NCBI GenBank assembly: GCA_013306675.1
Contig: JABLUY010000199.1
Span: 1-64,000, forward strand
Origin: Thraustochytrium sp. TN22
Taxonomy: Eukaryota; Sar; Bigyra; Thraustochytrida; Thraustochytriidae
DNA: 64,000 nt
Reading direction: 5' to 3'
In this document: positions 50,211-59,334 of the stretch, in pieces
How the letters are laid out: each line of letters begins with the position of its first letter
Numbering within the stretch: position 1 is the stretch's first letter
Made by a program: the position numbers and the translations under genes
Notes under the pieces: model-generated
Told to the model about the DNA's origin: nothing
The model's database searches: none
Seen by the model: the letters and a program-made list of their open reading frames with translations, nothing else

Positions 50211-52680
50211 ATGGCATCGGCGAGGCCTAACCACCGCGTGGAGGACGACAGCGACAGCGACAGCGACAGCGAGTTCGTGCCCCTGGACAAGCGGGACACA
50301 GGGGACGAAGACGAAGAAGGAGAGGAGCTTGGCGACGAGGATGCTCGTGCTGAGGCCGCTGCGCAGCAAGACTTCGAAGACATACTTGCGTTGGTCGACG
50401 AACCGACCGAGCGTGGCTTGCCCGGCTCAAGCGCGACTCGAAAGGCAACGAAGGGTCGCAAGGCTGAGACGCGGTGCAAATGCGGATCGACCAGCCACAA
50501 ACGTACGAGCTCCAGGGCATGCCCGCTTTTCAACGCGGCCGACTCCAGGAAGCCAGGCCGCAGCAAGGCCTCCGCGAAGGCTGCGGCAGTCAAGGTCACC
50601 GATGCGGAGGTGTCAGGTGACTGGGAGCTGCTCCCCTGCCCGGACGAGTATGAGCTCATGTGGCAGGAAGATGCGAGGTCAATGCTCTTCGACCAGCGTG
50701 CCAAGGCTCATGTCAAGTACATGAAGGATCGCGTGGAAACAACGCTGAGCAACCTCGGCCGCGATCCCGACGAGATAGGTGTCTTCGATGTCTTCCACCT
50801 CCTGGCTGAAGACTTCGTTCACGAGCTCTTCAAGCACGCTCATAGAAAGATGCTCACGCTCTTCAAGGCCACGCTTACAGAGCAGGACTTTTGGCTGTTC
50901 CTCGCCATGTACAACTTCTTGCAGGTGCTCAATCTCTCAAAGGAGTTGTGCTTCGAGATGGCCATTACACCTCTCCGCCGTGTGATTGGCCCGAACGTTC
51001 AACTCCTCGGCATCGAGATGTTCAACCGCATTCAGCGGTGCATCACGATGGTCGATCCGAACATGGGCGTGTCGACCTCGACGACATGGACGGACACGTC
51101 TGACATGGTCAAGTACTGGGAGCACATGGAAGTCACTGCCTTCAAGGCCACTCGAAACATGGTCATGAGCCCACATTCCACGCTGGTCATTGACGACGAG
51201 CTCGTTGGCTCGCGCGCAGGAGATGTGCAGGTGAGGAGCATCAGCAACCGCAAGGCCGGTAAGGACGGCATCAAGAACGACAACATCGCGGACTCGCTCC
51301 TTCGCGTCGTGTACGCCATCCGCCACCAGCGGCGTGAAGAGTGGAGCCAGCAACACGCGGTGGTTGCGCTGCTGAAGGATGTTGAGGTCCGCCTCGGGAA
51401 GGACATGGGCTGCCTAGTGGCCGCCGATCGTGGCTACTCGAAGAAGCTGCTCTGGGAGACCCTCGCCTCCAACAACTGCAGTTTCTGCATGGTAGGCAAG
51501 ATCGACCACCCGATGCGGGGGGAGAGTGAGCTCAAGCAGAAAGAGATTGATGCTGGTGCGTCGGCCGCGACCCGGCCGAATGTGGTGCCAGACGGAGGGC
51601 GCCAAGGTCGCGAAATCTTCACGATGCGCTCAACAGTGCAGCTCAGCCGTGGCGGAGCCTCCAACCAGAAGGACATCCATGCCTTCGCCTTTGTCGACTT
51701 CCAGTCTGCCACGTCGCGCGAAGCTCGCCTCATCCGCTTCGTGGAGTGCGGAACCGGCCACGCGGAGCGCATGCGCAGCACGCTGGTGCTGGTGCCACGG
51801 TCAATCTCCGGCGAGGAGCCGCTGTTCCTGCCAGGCAGCAAGAATAACACCGGGACACGTAAGAGCATCGCGCTAGAGCTCATGGACAAGTGCAAGCCGC
51901 TCACGTGCTCTCAGCGCTGCACCGACTGGTTCGTGCTGCGGGTCTTTTGCATCACTGGCACTGCGAGCGAGAAGTTCGCGTTGCAATGTCCTGAGGCCCG
52001 TCAACTGCTGCGCAGAAGAGGGAAGGCGCACACGGACAACGAGGACGAGATGATGTCGGACGAGGAGATGGCTCGTTTCATCTCCCGCTCCTGGGTCTTC
52101 ACCCGGGGCGTATCGACCAAGGACATGAGGACCGGGTCGATGAACGAGGCGTCCGTGGCCTCAAGCATACGTAAGCAGGCGTGGTGCGAGTGCATGTTCG
52201 AGGTCGGCCTCATTCAGCACAAGACCGTTCCGGGGCTCGCAGTCTCGCCGGATGGAGTCGCTCGCGTCCGGCTTCCAGGCGCGGAGTGCGACGCATCGTC
52301 AGTACTATGCAGCGTCGAGATCAAGACGCGCGTCGCGCCTGGAGGCGCGGTAGACGCACGTATCGTGAGCACTCAGATGAACACGAACTACTTCTCGTGC
52401 ATTGTGGGGGACGAGACTTGGTGGAAGGCCATACCTGCCGAGCACCGCGCGCAAGTCTTGCACCAAGCTGTGGTCCTCCAAATCGATCACGTGCTCTACG
52501 TTGCTGCCAGCACGAGTTCGTGTTTGTACGCCTGCCTCGTTGAAGTGCCTCCGGACGCCCGGCTCGCCATGGAGCGCGCTCTGAAACCGTGGGCGGACAA
52601 GCTCACGACATGGGCGCACCAGAGCATCGACAGCGGGTGCGCCGCCCAAGCCACCTGCCATCTTCGGCGAGGAGGAGGGG
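50211..52680 (+). CDS. PiggyBac-like DDE transposase fused to PD-(D/E)XK nuclease domain
   Basis: Main transposase frame, start ATG at 50211 (MASARPNHRVEDD). An acidic N-terminus precedes a zinc-knuckle-like segment (Cys89; CKCGSTSHKRTSSRACPLF). The DDE core of the piggyBac group (DDE_Tnp_1_7-like) follows, with LVIDDELVGSR (Asp328/329) and VAADRGYSKKLLWE (Asp406); the third acidic residue is not certain. From about residue 560, after CKPLTCSQRCTDWFVLR, comes a YqaJ/exonuclease-like PD-(D/E)XK module with Glu646 (MNEASV), Asp681 (SPDG), Glu703 and Lys705 (VEIKT). Canonical piggyBac transposases lack such a module. The frame itself continues to a stop at 53015, but codons beyond about 52640 are out of frame with the C-terminal part described next. 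All core nuclease residues are present. Confidence 0.8.
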
Positions 52681-53676
52681 GCGGTGCTGAGCTCGCACTT
52701 CCGGCTGTGGCGCGCCATGCGCAAGCTTGTCGCTCTGAAGGGGCCCATGCGGCCCGTGCATGTCATCAAGTGCTTACCGCAGGAGCTATACAACGTCGCA
52801 AAGGGCGGCGTCGACGGAAGCACACAGTACGTGGAGCAGATCACCAACACGCAGTGCATGAATCTGAGCTGCGACCAGAACATCGCGTTGCGCACGTACA
52901 AGCAGCTCGTTGTCAACGCCATCGTGGTCTACCGCTACTTACAGGCTGCGAGGAAGAGCAACCTCGAAGACAGCGACGGGCTAAAGGCCCTCCGCGACAA
53001 GGTGAACCGCTCTGAAGCGCTCAGCACTGTCTCGTTCCGCCTCACTGTCGACATGGTCCGTCACGTCTACAGGAGCAGGCAGCTCGATACGGCGCAGGTG
53101 GAGTTCAACATGCAGCCAAGCATGCCCAAGCCCACTGGGCTCACCAGGGAAGCGGCGAGGGACCTCGTGACCGCCGGTAAGCGCAAGCGAACCCCCGAGT
53201 TGCAGAAGTTCTTCAACCACGGCCAAGCCCGCGACATCCGCCTCGATGCCGCACTACAACATGACTCAGAGGCAGCGGGAAAAGCATCCTTCAACGCCAA
53301 CAACAAGAGGATTCCCGCCAAGCGGCTCTGCGTCATCTGCGGCAAGCAAACGCACCGTCGTTGCACCATCTGCGGTGTGCCTCTGCACGTGTTCATGAGA
53401 AAGAATGAACGCACAACCTGCTTTTCCAAGTGGCACACGCGCGTGCGCGTCGAGCCTCACGAAGGCTTCAAGAAGCGCAAGACAAACGTCAGCGGAACAC
53501 CTTCGCCCATTTGCCTCGATCATGTCGATTCGAGCAGCGCCAGTGCCTCGTCCGGTACCCCTACAGCGCAGAGCATGAACGACCACGTAGCCCAAGCCAG
53601 CTACACCGACACCCCATCAAGCCATAGTTCAACATCCTCTCGCAGCAGCCTCAGCACGAGTCCATCGTGCCCTTGA
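52622..53676 (+). CDS. C-terminal part of the piggyBac-like transposase, other frame
   Basis: The downstream part of the same transposase lies in the +1 frame relative to the main frame and shows the expected C-terminal zinc-binding domain of piggyBac proteins (KRLCVICGKQTHRRCTICG, then VPLHVF and TTCFSKWHT, at about 53319-53440). Between about 52622 and 52684 the main frame turns into compositional noise, while this frame becomes protein-like (PPKPPAIFGEEEGAVLSSHF). The gap is too short for a normal intron, so this is a frameshift, an assembly error in the G-run at 52677-52681, or a recoding site. The tail is Ser/Thr-rich and ends in TSPSCP. Confidence 0.7.
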
Positions 53677-53875
53677 TGCAGCCCAAGTTGGCCTCAGCAT
53701 CCGCACAGGCCAGTCGGAAGTGACCAACACTTTACGCCTCCATACAAACCCAGTAGTTGAAAGTTCCAAAAATGATTAGAATCATGATAGCAACAGGTCA
53801 GTCGAGCGCAAGCAGGAGAGCCGATTTACTAGGGATAATATGGCTATCCTGATTAAACTCCGTCTAGGGCGATGA

Positions 53876-53888
53876 GATTGGGATATGC
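53876..53888 (-). repeat. Right 13-bp inverted repeat arm
   Basis: GATTGGGATATGC, matching the left arm without mismatch; it lies 20 bp beyond the right-hand TTAA. Confidence 0.6.
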
Positions 53889-54246
53889 TCTAACGAGAAG
53901 CTGGTGAGCAGACGAGCGAGGGAAGATGTGCCTCGACGCGGGCTGGCGGCACGGGAGCCGGCGGCCGGGATGAATGCGCGGCGGCGGCGGCGGCGGCTGC
54001 TTTTGCTGCTGTTGCTGCTGCTGTTGATGATGATGATGATGATGACGTAGTTTGCACATAGATTTCATCGACGAAAGATGAGAAAACGAGAGGACAAGTA
54101 TCAGCAAGACGGTCATGAAAGAGGACGAAACTATGTCGTGATAATCGTTGGGCGCTCGAGGCTTGCACGCACTCGTGCGCTGGCCCAACTTACCTAATAC
54201 CTTGGAGAACTTGCTTGCTTGCTAGCTAGGTCGCAAGGCCGCCGCG
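53889..54246. other. Spacer between transposon and RanBP2-finger gene
   Basis: Contains a GCC/GCTGTT trinucleotide-rich stretch with GATGAT copies at about 53975-54050 and a TTGC/TAGC run close to the end of the next gene. A minus-strand frame here is only polyHis/polyGln/polyPro. No gene is supported. Confidence 0.5.
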
Positions 54247-55440
54247 TTAGGCACGCGAGGCCTGGCACTTGAAACAGCGGTCACGAAAGGCGAAGTTCTG
54301 CGCGCCACAGGAGCAGCTCCAGTCGCCCGGGCGCGAGTCGCGCAGGGGCGGGCCAGCGCCAGGCGGCGGCTGCTGCGGCATGCCCATGCCGGGCATGCCG
54401 CCCATGGGCATGCCCGGGTAGCCTGGCATGGGCTGCATGGGCATGCCGCCGCCGTACATCATGGGCGCCGCGCCGCCGGCGCCGCCGGCGCCGCGCGGCA
54501 TCTTGCAGCGCTGGCAGGAATCGCGCGAAGCGAAGTTATGGTTGCGGCAGTTCGGGTTTTCGCAAAGCCAGTCGCCCGGGCGGAAGTTAGCCGGCATGCC
54601 GCCGGGGGCGCCGCCCATGGGCGGGCCGCCCATGGGAGGGTACTGGCCGCCCATGCCCGGCTGTGGGCGAGGGGCGCGGCACTTGAAGCACTGCATGCGC
54701 GAGGCGAAGTTGTTCACCGCGCACTCCACGCAGGTCCAGTCGCCGGGCATGGCGCCTCCAGCCGCCGGCGGGGCGCCGTAGGGAGCACCGCCGGGCATAC
54801 CGCCGCCGTAGGGCGCGGGATGGCCGTACGGCATGCCGCCGGGGCGCGGCGCGCGGCAGCGGAAGCACATGTTGCGCGACGCGAAGTTATGGTGCCCCTG
54901 CGGGCAGTCCCAGTCGCCGTCGCGGCGCTCGCGCTGCGGCACGGCACCCGGCGGCACGCCGCCGGGGCGCGGCGTTTGGCACTTGAAGCAGGTCCCGCGC
55001 GACGCGAAGCACAGCGTGCCGCAGGACGGGCAGTCCCAGTCGCCCTCGCGGCGCGCGGCGCCGCCGTCGCGCGGTGCCGACAGCGCGCTGCCCACGGCGT
55101 TGAGGATGCCGCTCGCCGCGTCGTGGCCGCCGCCGCGGGGCGCCGCGTCACGCTCGCGGCCGCCACGGTCGCGCGAGCGCGAGCGCGAGCGCGAGCGGGA
55201 GCGCGAGCGGGACCGCTCGCGGCGGCGCTCGCGGTCCCGTTCGCGGCGCGCGTCGCCGTCCTCGTCATCCTCGTCGTCCTCGTCCTCGCCGCGGCGCGCC
55301 GCCGGCGCGCGTTCCTCCTCCGCCTCCGCCTTGTCGGCGGTGCCCTCCTCTGCACCGTTGCCAGCCGCCGCCGCGCTCTTCTCCGGCTCCGCAGCCGTTG
55401 CCGCCGCCGCCGCCGCCGTCGCTGTCTCCGCCTCGCTCAT
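54247..55440 (-). CDS. RanBP2-type zinc-finger protein with RS domain
   Basis: Probable RNA-binding protein of 397 residues from the ATG at 55440 (MSEAETATAAA). The N-terminus is acidic, followed by an Arg/Ser dipeptide region (RERSRSRSRS type) as in splicing factors. Five RanBP2 zinc fingers follow, each of the form GDWxC-x2-4-C then NFASRxxCFxC: GDWDCPSCGTLCFASRGTCF, GDWDCPQGHHNFASRNMC (first Cys-x-Cys pair altered), GDWTCVECAVNNFASRMQCF, GDWLCENPNCRNHNFASRDS and GDWSCSCGAQNFAFRDRCF. They are separated by Gly/Pro/Met-rich linkers (GGMPYGHP type). The finger core resembles ZRANB2 and the FUS-family fingers, which bind single-stranded GGU RNA. The second finger has Gln/His where a zinc Cys is expected, so it may not bind zinc normally. 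A role in pre-mRNA processing is inferred. Confidence 0.9.
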   Translation of the reverse strand: MSEAETATAAAAAATAAEPEKSAAAAGNGAEEGTADKAEAEEERAPAARRGEDEDDEDDEDGDARRERDRERRRERSRSRSRSRSRSRSRDRGGRERDAAPRGGGHDAASGILNAVGSALSAPRDGGAARREGDWDCPSCGTLCFASRGTCFKCQTPRPGGVPPGAVPQRERRDGDWDCPQGHHNFASRNMCFRCRAPRPGGMPYGHPAPYGGGMPGGAPYGAPPAAGGAMPGDWTCVECAVNNFASRMQCFKCRAPRPQPGMGGQYPPMGGPPMGGAPGGMPANFRPGDWLCENPNCRNHNFASRDSCQRCKMPRGAGGAGGAAPMMYGGGMPMQPMPGYPGMPMGGMPGMGMPQQPPPGAGPPLRDSRPGDWSCSCGAQNFAFRDRCFKCQASRA

Positions 55441-56008
55441 CCTTTGCACTCCTCGCTCGTCCAGCCCCTGTTCCTGCTCGCTCGCTCGCTCGCTCGCACG
55501 CACGCACGCAAGCGCAGCCGCTGCTCTGCACTCGCCGACCGCATCGTCGAGGTATCATCATCATCATCATCCCGTCACATCAGCCTTCCCGCTCCCGCCG
55601 CTCGCCGCGCCGCAGCGCGCCGCGCCGCCCGCGCGCGCGCCCGGCGGCCGCCGCCGCCCGCCCGCGCGCCCCCGCATCGCTCACTCACACTCGCTCGCGC
55701 GCCCGCGCCGCGCCGCCAACCACAACTCGGTCTGCCAAGCTTGTCTGCCGCCGCCTGCTTGACGCCAAGCGCGCCGCCGGGCCCGGTTCCGGCGTTCCGG
55801 CCTTCCGGCCTTCCGAGGTTCCGGCCTTCCGAGGCGGCGGCGCTGGCTGGCTGCGGCGGCGCGGCGGCAGGCAGGCCCGCGCTGCGCTGCGTCAGAGCCG
55901 CGAGGCGGGCCGCGGGCGCAGGCAGGCGCGGGCGGGCGGGCAGGCGCGCGGGCGAACGGGCAGGCAGGCAGGCAGGCAGGCAGGCAGGCGGGCGGGCGGC
56001 GAGCCGCC
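55441..56008. promoter_or_regulatory. Divergent spacer, RanBP2-finger / nucleolar zinc-finger genes
   Basis: Holds GCTC/GCAC copies near 55475-55515, four CAT copies near 55555-55570, TTCCGGCC-type copies near 55790-55830 and a (CAGG)n run (55961-55989) that ends about 20 bp before the plus-strand start codon. Both promoters are expected here. Confidence 0.5.
55961..55989. repeat. (CAGG)n tract next to a start codon
   Basis: About seven CAGG copies immediately 5' of the ATG at 56009, probably in the 5' UTR. Confidence 0.85.
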
Positions 56009-56986
56009 ATGGCCAAGTCGGGCACGAAACGCGCGCGGCGCGGGGGGGACGAGGACGCGGCCCGCCTCAACAAGGAGGCCAAGCGCGAGGAGCAGCTCCA
56101 GGAGGAGGAGGAGAGCGAGGTGAGCGCGGAGGAGGAGGAGGAGGAGGAGGAGGATCGGGGGCGCGACGTGGAGTCGAGGCGCGCGGGCATGCTGGCGGCG
56201 GAGGAGGACGATGAGGACGGGTCGAGCGACGACGACCTGGACGGGTTCTACAGCTCGCGCATGCGCTTCCGGCTGCAGCAGATGGCAGCGACCGAGGGCG
56301 AGGAGGCCGGGTGGGCAGAGGACGGGAGCGAGGACGACGAGGTTGACGCCGAGGCGCGCTTGGCTGGCGCCGGGAACGAAGACGGCGACGATGAGGGCGA
56401 CGACGGCGAGGACGTGGACATGACCGGGATGGAACCGCATCCGCTGCTGGAGACCGAGTTCCGCGACCTGGTCCCGATCAAGGGCGACATCTCGGGCAAG
56501 CGCGGGTTTCGCTGCAGCTGCTGCATGAACAAGCTGCTTATTTCGGAGTCCGACGCAAAGCTCCACGTGGCGTCCAAGGCGCACAAGAAGAAGGCCGAGA
56601 AGGTCAAGCTGTCCGCCATGAGCACCGCCGACTTCGAAGCGCACGTGCAGAAGCGCCGGGAGGCAAACAAGCGCAAGCACGCCGCTCGGGCGGAGCGCAA
56701 CAAGGAAAAGATCGCGGAGAAGAAGCGCGCCAGCGCGGCAGCCAAGGCCAAGAAGCTTTCGGAGGATCAGATCGAGGAGCGCAAGCGGCGCTTCCAGCTC
56801 AAGAAGGAGCGCCGCCTTGCTCGCAAAGCTGCGGCGGGGGCAGAGACAGAGGCAGAGGCAGAGCCGGTCGCCACGCCCGCCAAGTCCGCTGCATCCAAGA
56901 AGGCCGCGGCGGCCAAGTCCACGGCCAAGAAGGGCAAGTCCGCCACCAAGAAGTCCACGCCCAAGAAGCAAAAGGTGGCGGCTTGA
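56009..56986 (+). CDS. Lysine-rich zinc-finger protein, probably nucleolar
   Basis: A 325-residue basic/acidic protein. The first 140 residues are dominated by Glu/Asp runs. A single C2H2-like finger follows at about 165-190 (CSCCMNKLLISESDAKLH, then a second His in SKAH), of the kind found in Bud20/ZNF593 and in JAZ-type double-stranded RNA-binding proteins. A long Lys/Arg/Ala helix comes next (about 215-280), and the tail contains repeated KKST/AAKK motifs like a histone-H1 tail. The design fits a ribosome-biogenesis or RNA-binding protein of the nucleolus, but the exact family is not certain. The ATG at 56009 directly follows CAGG repeats. Converges on TSR2. Confidence 0.7.
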   Translation: MAKSGTKRARRGGDEDAARLNKEAKREEQLQEEEESEVSAEEEEEEEEDRGRDVESRRAGMLAAEEDDEDGSSDDDLDGFYSSRMRFRLQQMAATEGEEAGWAEDGSEDDEVDAEARLAGAGNEDGDDEGDDGEDVDMTGMEPHPLLETEFRDLVPIKGDISGKRGFRCSCCMNKLLISESDAKLHVASKAHKKKAEKVKLSAMSTADFEAHVQKRREANKRKHAARAERNKEKIAEKKRASAAAKAKKLSEDQIEERKRRFQLKKERRLARKAAAGAETEAEAEPVATPAKSAASKKAAAAKSTAKKGKSATKKSTPKKQKVAA

Positions 56987-57088
56987 TGTTTGAAGTGAGC
57001 GGCCGGGTGCGTGCGAACGTGTGTAACTGTTCTGTTGTAGCTGACAAGGAAACGTGGTTGGTTCATCAATCAAGAAGTACAAAAGTCA
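56987..57088. other. Short convergent 3' spacer
   Basis: A 102-bp region between two convergent stops; AT-richer than its surroundings, and the 3' UTRs may overlap. Confidence 0.5.
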
Positions 57089-57917
57089 TCAGTCCTCCAT
57101 GGCCTCATCGCCTGCGTCGTTGCTCGCGGAGCTGGCAGCACCCTGCGCCAGCGTGCCAGGTACGGCGTAGTTGTCGCGGAGGCGGTTGGACCGGCGCTTG
57201 GGCACCACCGACCAGCCGTCGTCAGCCTCCTGCGTCTGCTCCTGCGTCTGCTCCTGGGCCTGCGCCTGCGCCTGCGCCTGCTGTTGCTGCTGCTGCTGTG
57301 CCGCCTCCTGCGCAGCCTGCGCGGCGGCAGCCTCGGCCTGCGCGGCAATCACGGGCACGGTGAGGAGCGCGAGTGGCTGCTTCTCCTCAAAGGCAGCTTG
57401 AAAGGCGGCGTCGCCCAGAACGTGGCGCAGGCCTGTGGTGGTCCCCTGGCGGGACTCCTCGAAGATGCGGACGATGACCTGCGAAAGCTTGGTGCACATG
57501 TTGAGCTCCAGCTCCGCGTTGAAGCGGTCGTCCATGGTCTCGAAGAGGAAGTTGGCCACCTCCTCAGGGTCCACAGAGCCGCCCGTGGCGAGGCGCGAGA
57601 AGTTCGCCAGCAGGTCGTCCAGCACCTTGACACGAGCCACGTACGGGTCCCCGTCGCTCCAGCCGCCGTCTACGGCCATTTGCATCACCTGCGCCACGGT
57701 CCCGTCAGCCTCTCGCACGCGCGCTGCTGCACGACGCCCAGCCAGCCAGCCCGCCCGCCAGCCAGCCACTGCGCACGTGGCGAGGCGCATCTCACGAACT
57801 CACATCCCACTCCGCCAGAAGCTTGTAGACGGCGGCCTCGAAGCAGAACCAGAGAGGCGACGACGGCGCGACCCAGTCACGCTCCTGCGCCGCCCGCACG
57901 CGCGCAGGCTTGTCCAT
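57089..57917 (-). CDS. TSR2: Pre-rRNA-processing protein TSR2 (two exons)
   Basis: Chaperone that receives ribosomal protein eS26 and delivers it to pre-40S particles. Exon 1 is 57804-57917 (38 codons, MDKPARVRAAQERDW then LWFCFEAAVYKLLAEWD). The intron (57689-57803, 115 nt) starts GTGAGT and ends in CAG. Exon 2 is 57089-57688, starting VMQMAVDGGW. The join EWD-VMQMAVDGGW lines up with the AWPALQIAVENGF motif of human TSR2, which settles the acceptor site. The rest follows the family: a helical core with EEVANFLFETMDDRFN, then a Gln/Ala-rich acidic stretch with seven glutamines, and the C-terminal DDGWSVVPKRR that in TSR2 contacts the client. Total 237 residues. An open frame that extends exon 2 upstream to 57790 is intronic. 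Confidence 0.9.
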
Positions 57918-58362
57918 GCTAGCAAGCGAGCGAGTCAGTGAACGAGCGAGCGACCAATGCGATGTGAGTCTGTCTCATGCATGAAAAAGGAGCGCAGAGA
58001 GAGAGAGTGAGAGAGAGAGAGGAGAAAAGTAGTCGTGCACGATAAAAATTGGAGTATGAGGAGTAGGACCACTGGCAGGGGAAACCAGTGCGTACTGCCG
58101 CTCGGCCTTGCTCTCCTGCTGGAGCCGCAAATTTCTTACGTGAAAGAGCGGCTCGATCATGAAATTTTCCTTGCAAAGACGAAAAGTGTTCAACACGAAA
58201 AGGCCGCATTCGCTCGTTGGCTCGGCCGCATTCTCCCGTCGGCGTGGCTGCATTTTCTTTTTGTCAACGCTCAGCACAAAGGGATGGGGTCGAACTTCGA
58301 GGTGTTCATTGGCAATAAAACTACATCAAGCACTTGGAGGAAGCGACTGGTTCGTCCGCCAG
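57918..58362. other. Spacer between TSR2 and the LOV-cyclohydrolase gene
   Basis: Holds the 5' flank of TSR2 (GCGA copies near 57925-57950, and a GA-rich GAGAGA run near 57995-58020) and the 3' flank of the next minus-strand gene. AT-richer than most of the window; no gene is seen. Confidence 0.5.
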
Positions 58363-59301
58363 TCAGCTGACGTCGTCGGAGCCCTCCTCCTTGGCGGCCT
58401 GTTGCGCAAAGCTGGTGGAGAGGGACGTGATGTCGACAAAGTGACCCATGCGGCGCGCCTTGGCCTGCACGTAGTTCATGCTGTGATCGGAGTTGGGCAC
58501 GACGATACACTCGAGGCGCTCGGTAATGGTGATGCCGAGCGCCTCGAGGCACTGGATCTTGCGCGGATTGTTGGTGAGGAGGCGCACGCTCTTGATGCCG
58601 AGGTCGTCGAGGATGTCTCGCACGGAGTCGTACTCGCGCGCGTCGTCCGGGAGGCCGAGGTGGCGGTTGGCGTCTACAGTGTCAAGTCCCTTCTCCTGCA
58701 TGGCGTAGGCGGCGATCTTGTTGGCCAGGCCGATGCCGCGACCCTCCTGCGGCAGGTAGAGCACCATGCCGCCGCGCGGCGCAGGCGCAGCGTGGCCGGC
58801 CTCCTCCGGCACCGGTGTCTGCTTGAGGCCGGCAGCCGAGGGCACGGCCTCGGCACCCTTGATGAAGTTGAGCGCAAAGTCAAGCTGCTGCTTGCAGTCG
58901 CACTTGAGGCTGCCAAAGATCTCGCTGGTCAGGCACTGGTCATGCACGCGCACGACCACATCGCTCTGGTTCTCCACGTGGCCGTGGATGATGGCCAGCG
59001 GCTCGGCGCCCGTGAGCGGGTTGCGGTAGGCGCGCACGCGGTAGCGGCCGTTGGCCGTGGGCAGCGTGGTCTCGGCGACAAACTGGTAGGTGGGCTCCTT
59101 GCCGGCGGCCTCGGCCGCGGCCGCCAGGTCAGCGGCGGTCGCGGTGGCGTCCTGTAGGAAGCGCTCGGCGTAGTTTTGGTGTTTGTACAGCGGCTTGCTC
59201 GCGTCCGTGGAGGACCCGGTGGACCCGGCCTCCTCGTCCAGCTTGGACTTGCTCGCCTTGTTGCGGAGAGCCAGCTGCTGGCGAGCGGCCGCAGCTTCGG
59301 G

Positions 59302-59334
<33 letters not shown>

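Larger units (their letters stand above)
49750..53888 (+). mobile_element. PiggyBac-like DNA transposon
   Basis: A DNA transposon of about 4.1 kb with a visibly lower GC content than its surroundings and none of the region's simple repeats. It encodes a DDE transposase of a divergent piggyBac type with a nuclease module. Two candidate sets of ends are visible: a perfect 13-bp inverted repeat, GCATATCCCAATC at 49750-49762 and its complement at 53876-53888; or two TTAA tetranucleotides at 49842-49845 and 53853-53856, as expected for piggyBac target sites, bordering imperfect ends. No convincing target duplication flanks the 13-bp arms. The element lies at the 3' end of a small host zinc-finger gene. 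Confidence 0.75.

Noticed and set aside
52684-53015. Last part of the main transposase frame, rich in Arg/Gly/His
   Set aside because: Out of frame with the zinc-ribbon C-terminus; it looks like noise after the frame change.
53853-54188. Minus-strand frame with His, Gln and Pro runs next to the transposon
   Set aside because: Translation of trinucleotide repeats, overlapping the transposon border; no conserved segment.
57689-57790. N-terminal extension of TSR2 exon 2 starting MRLATCAV
   Set aside because: This part is intron: joining exon 1 at 57804 to 57688 restores the family motif, while the extension matches nothing.
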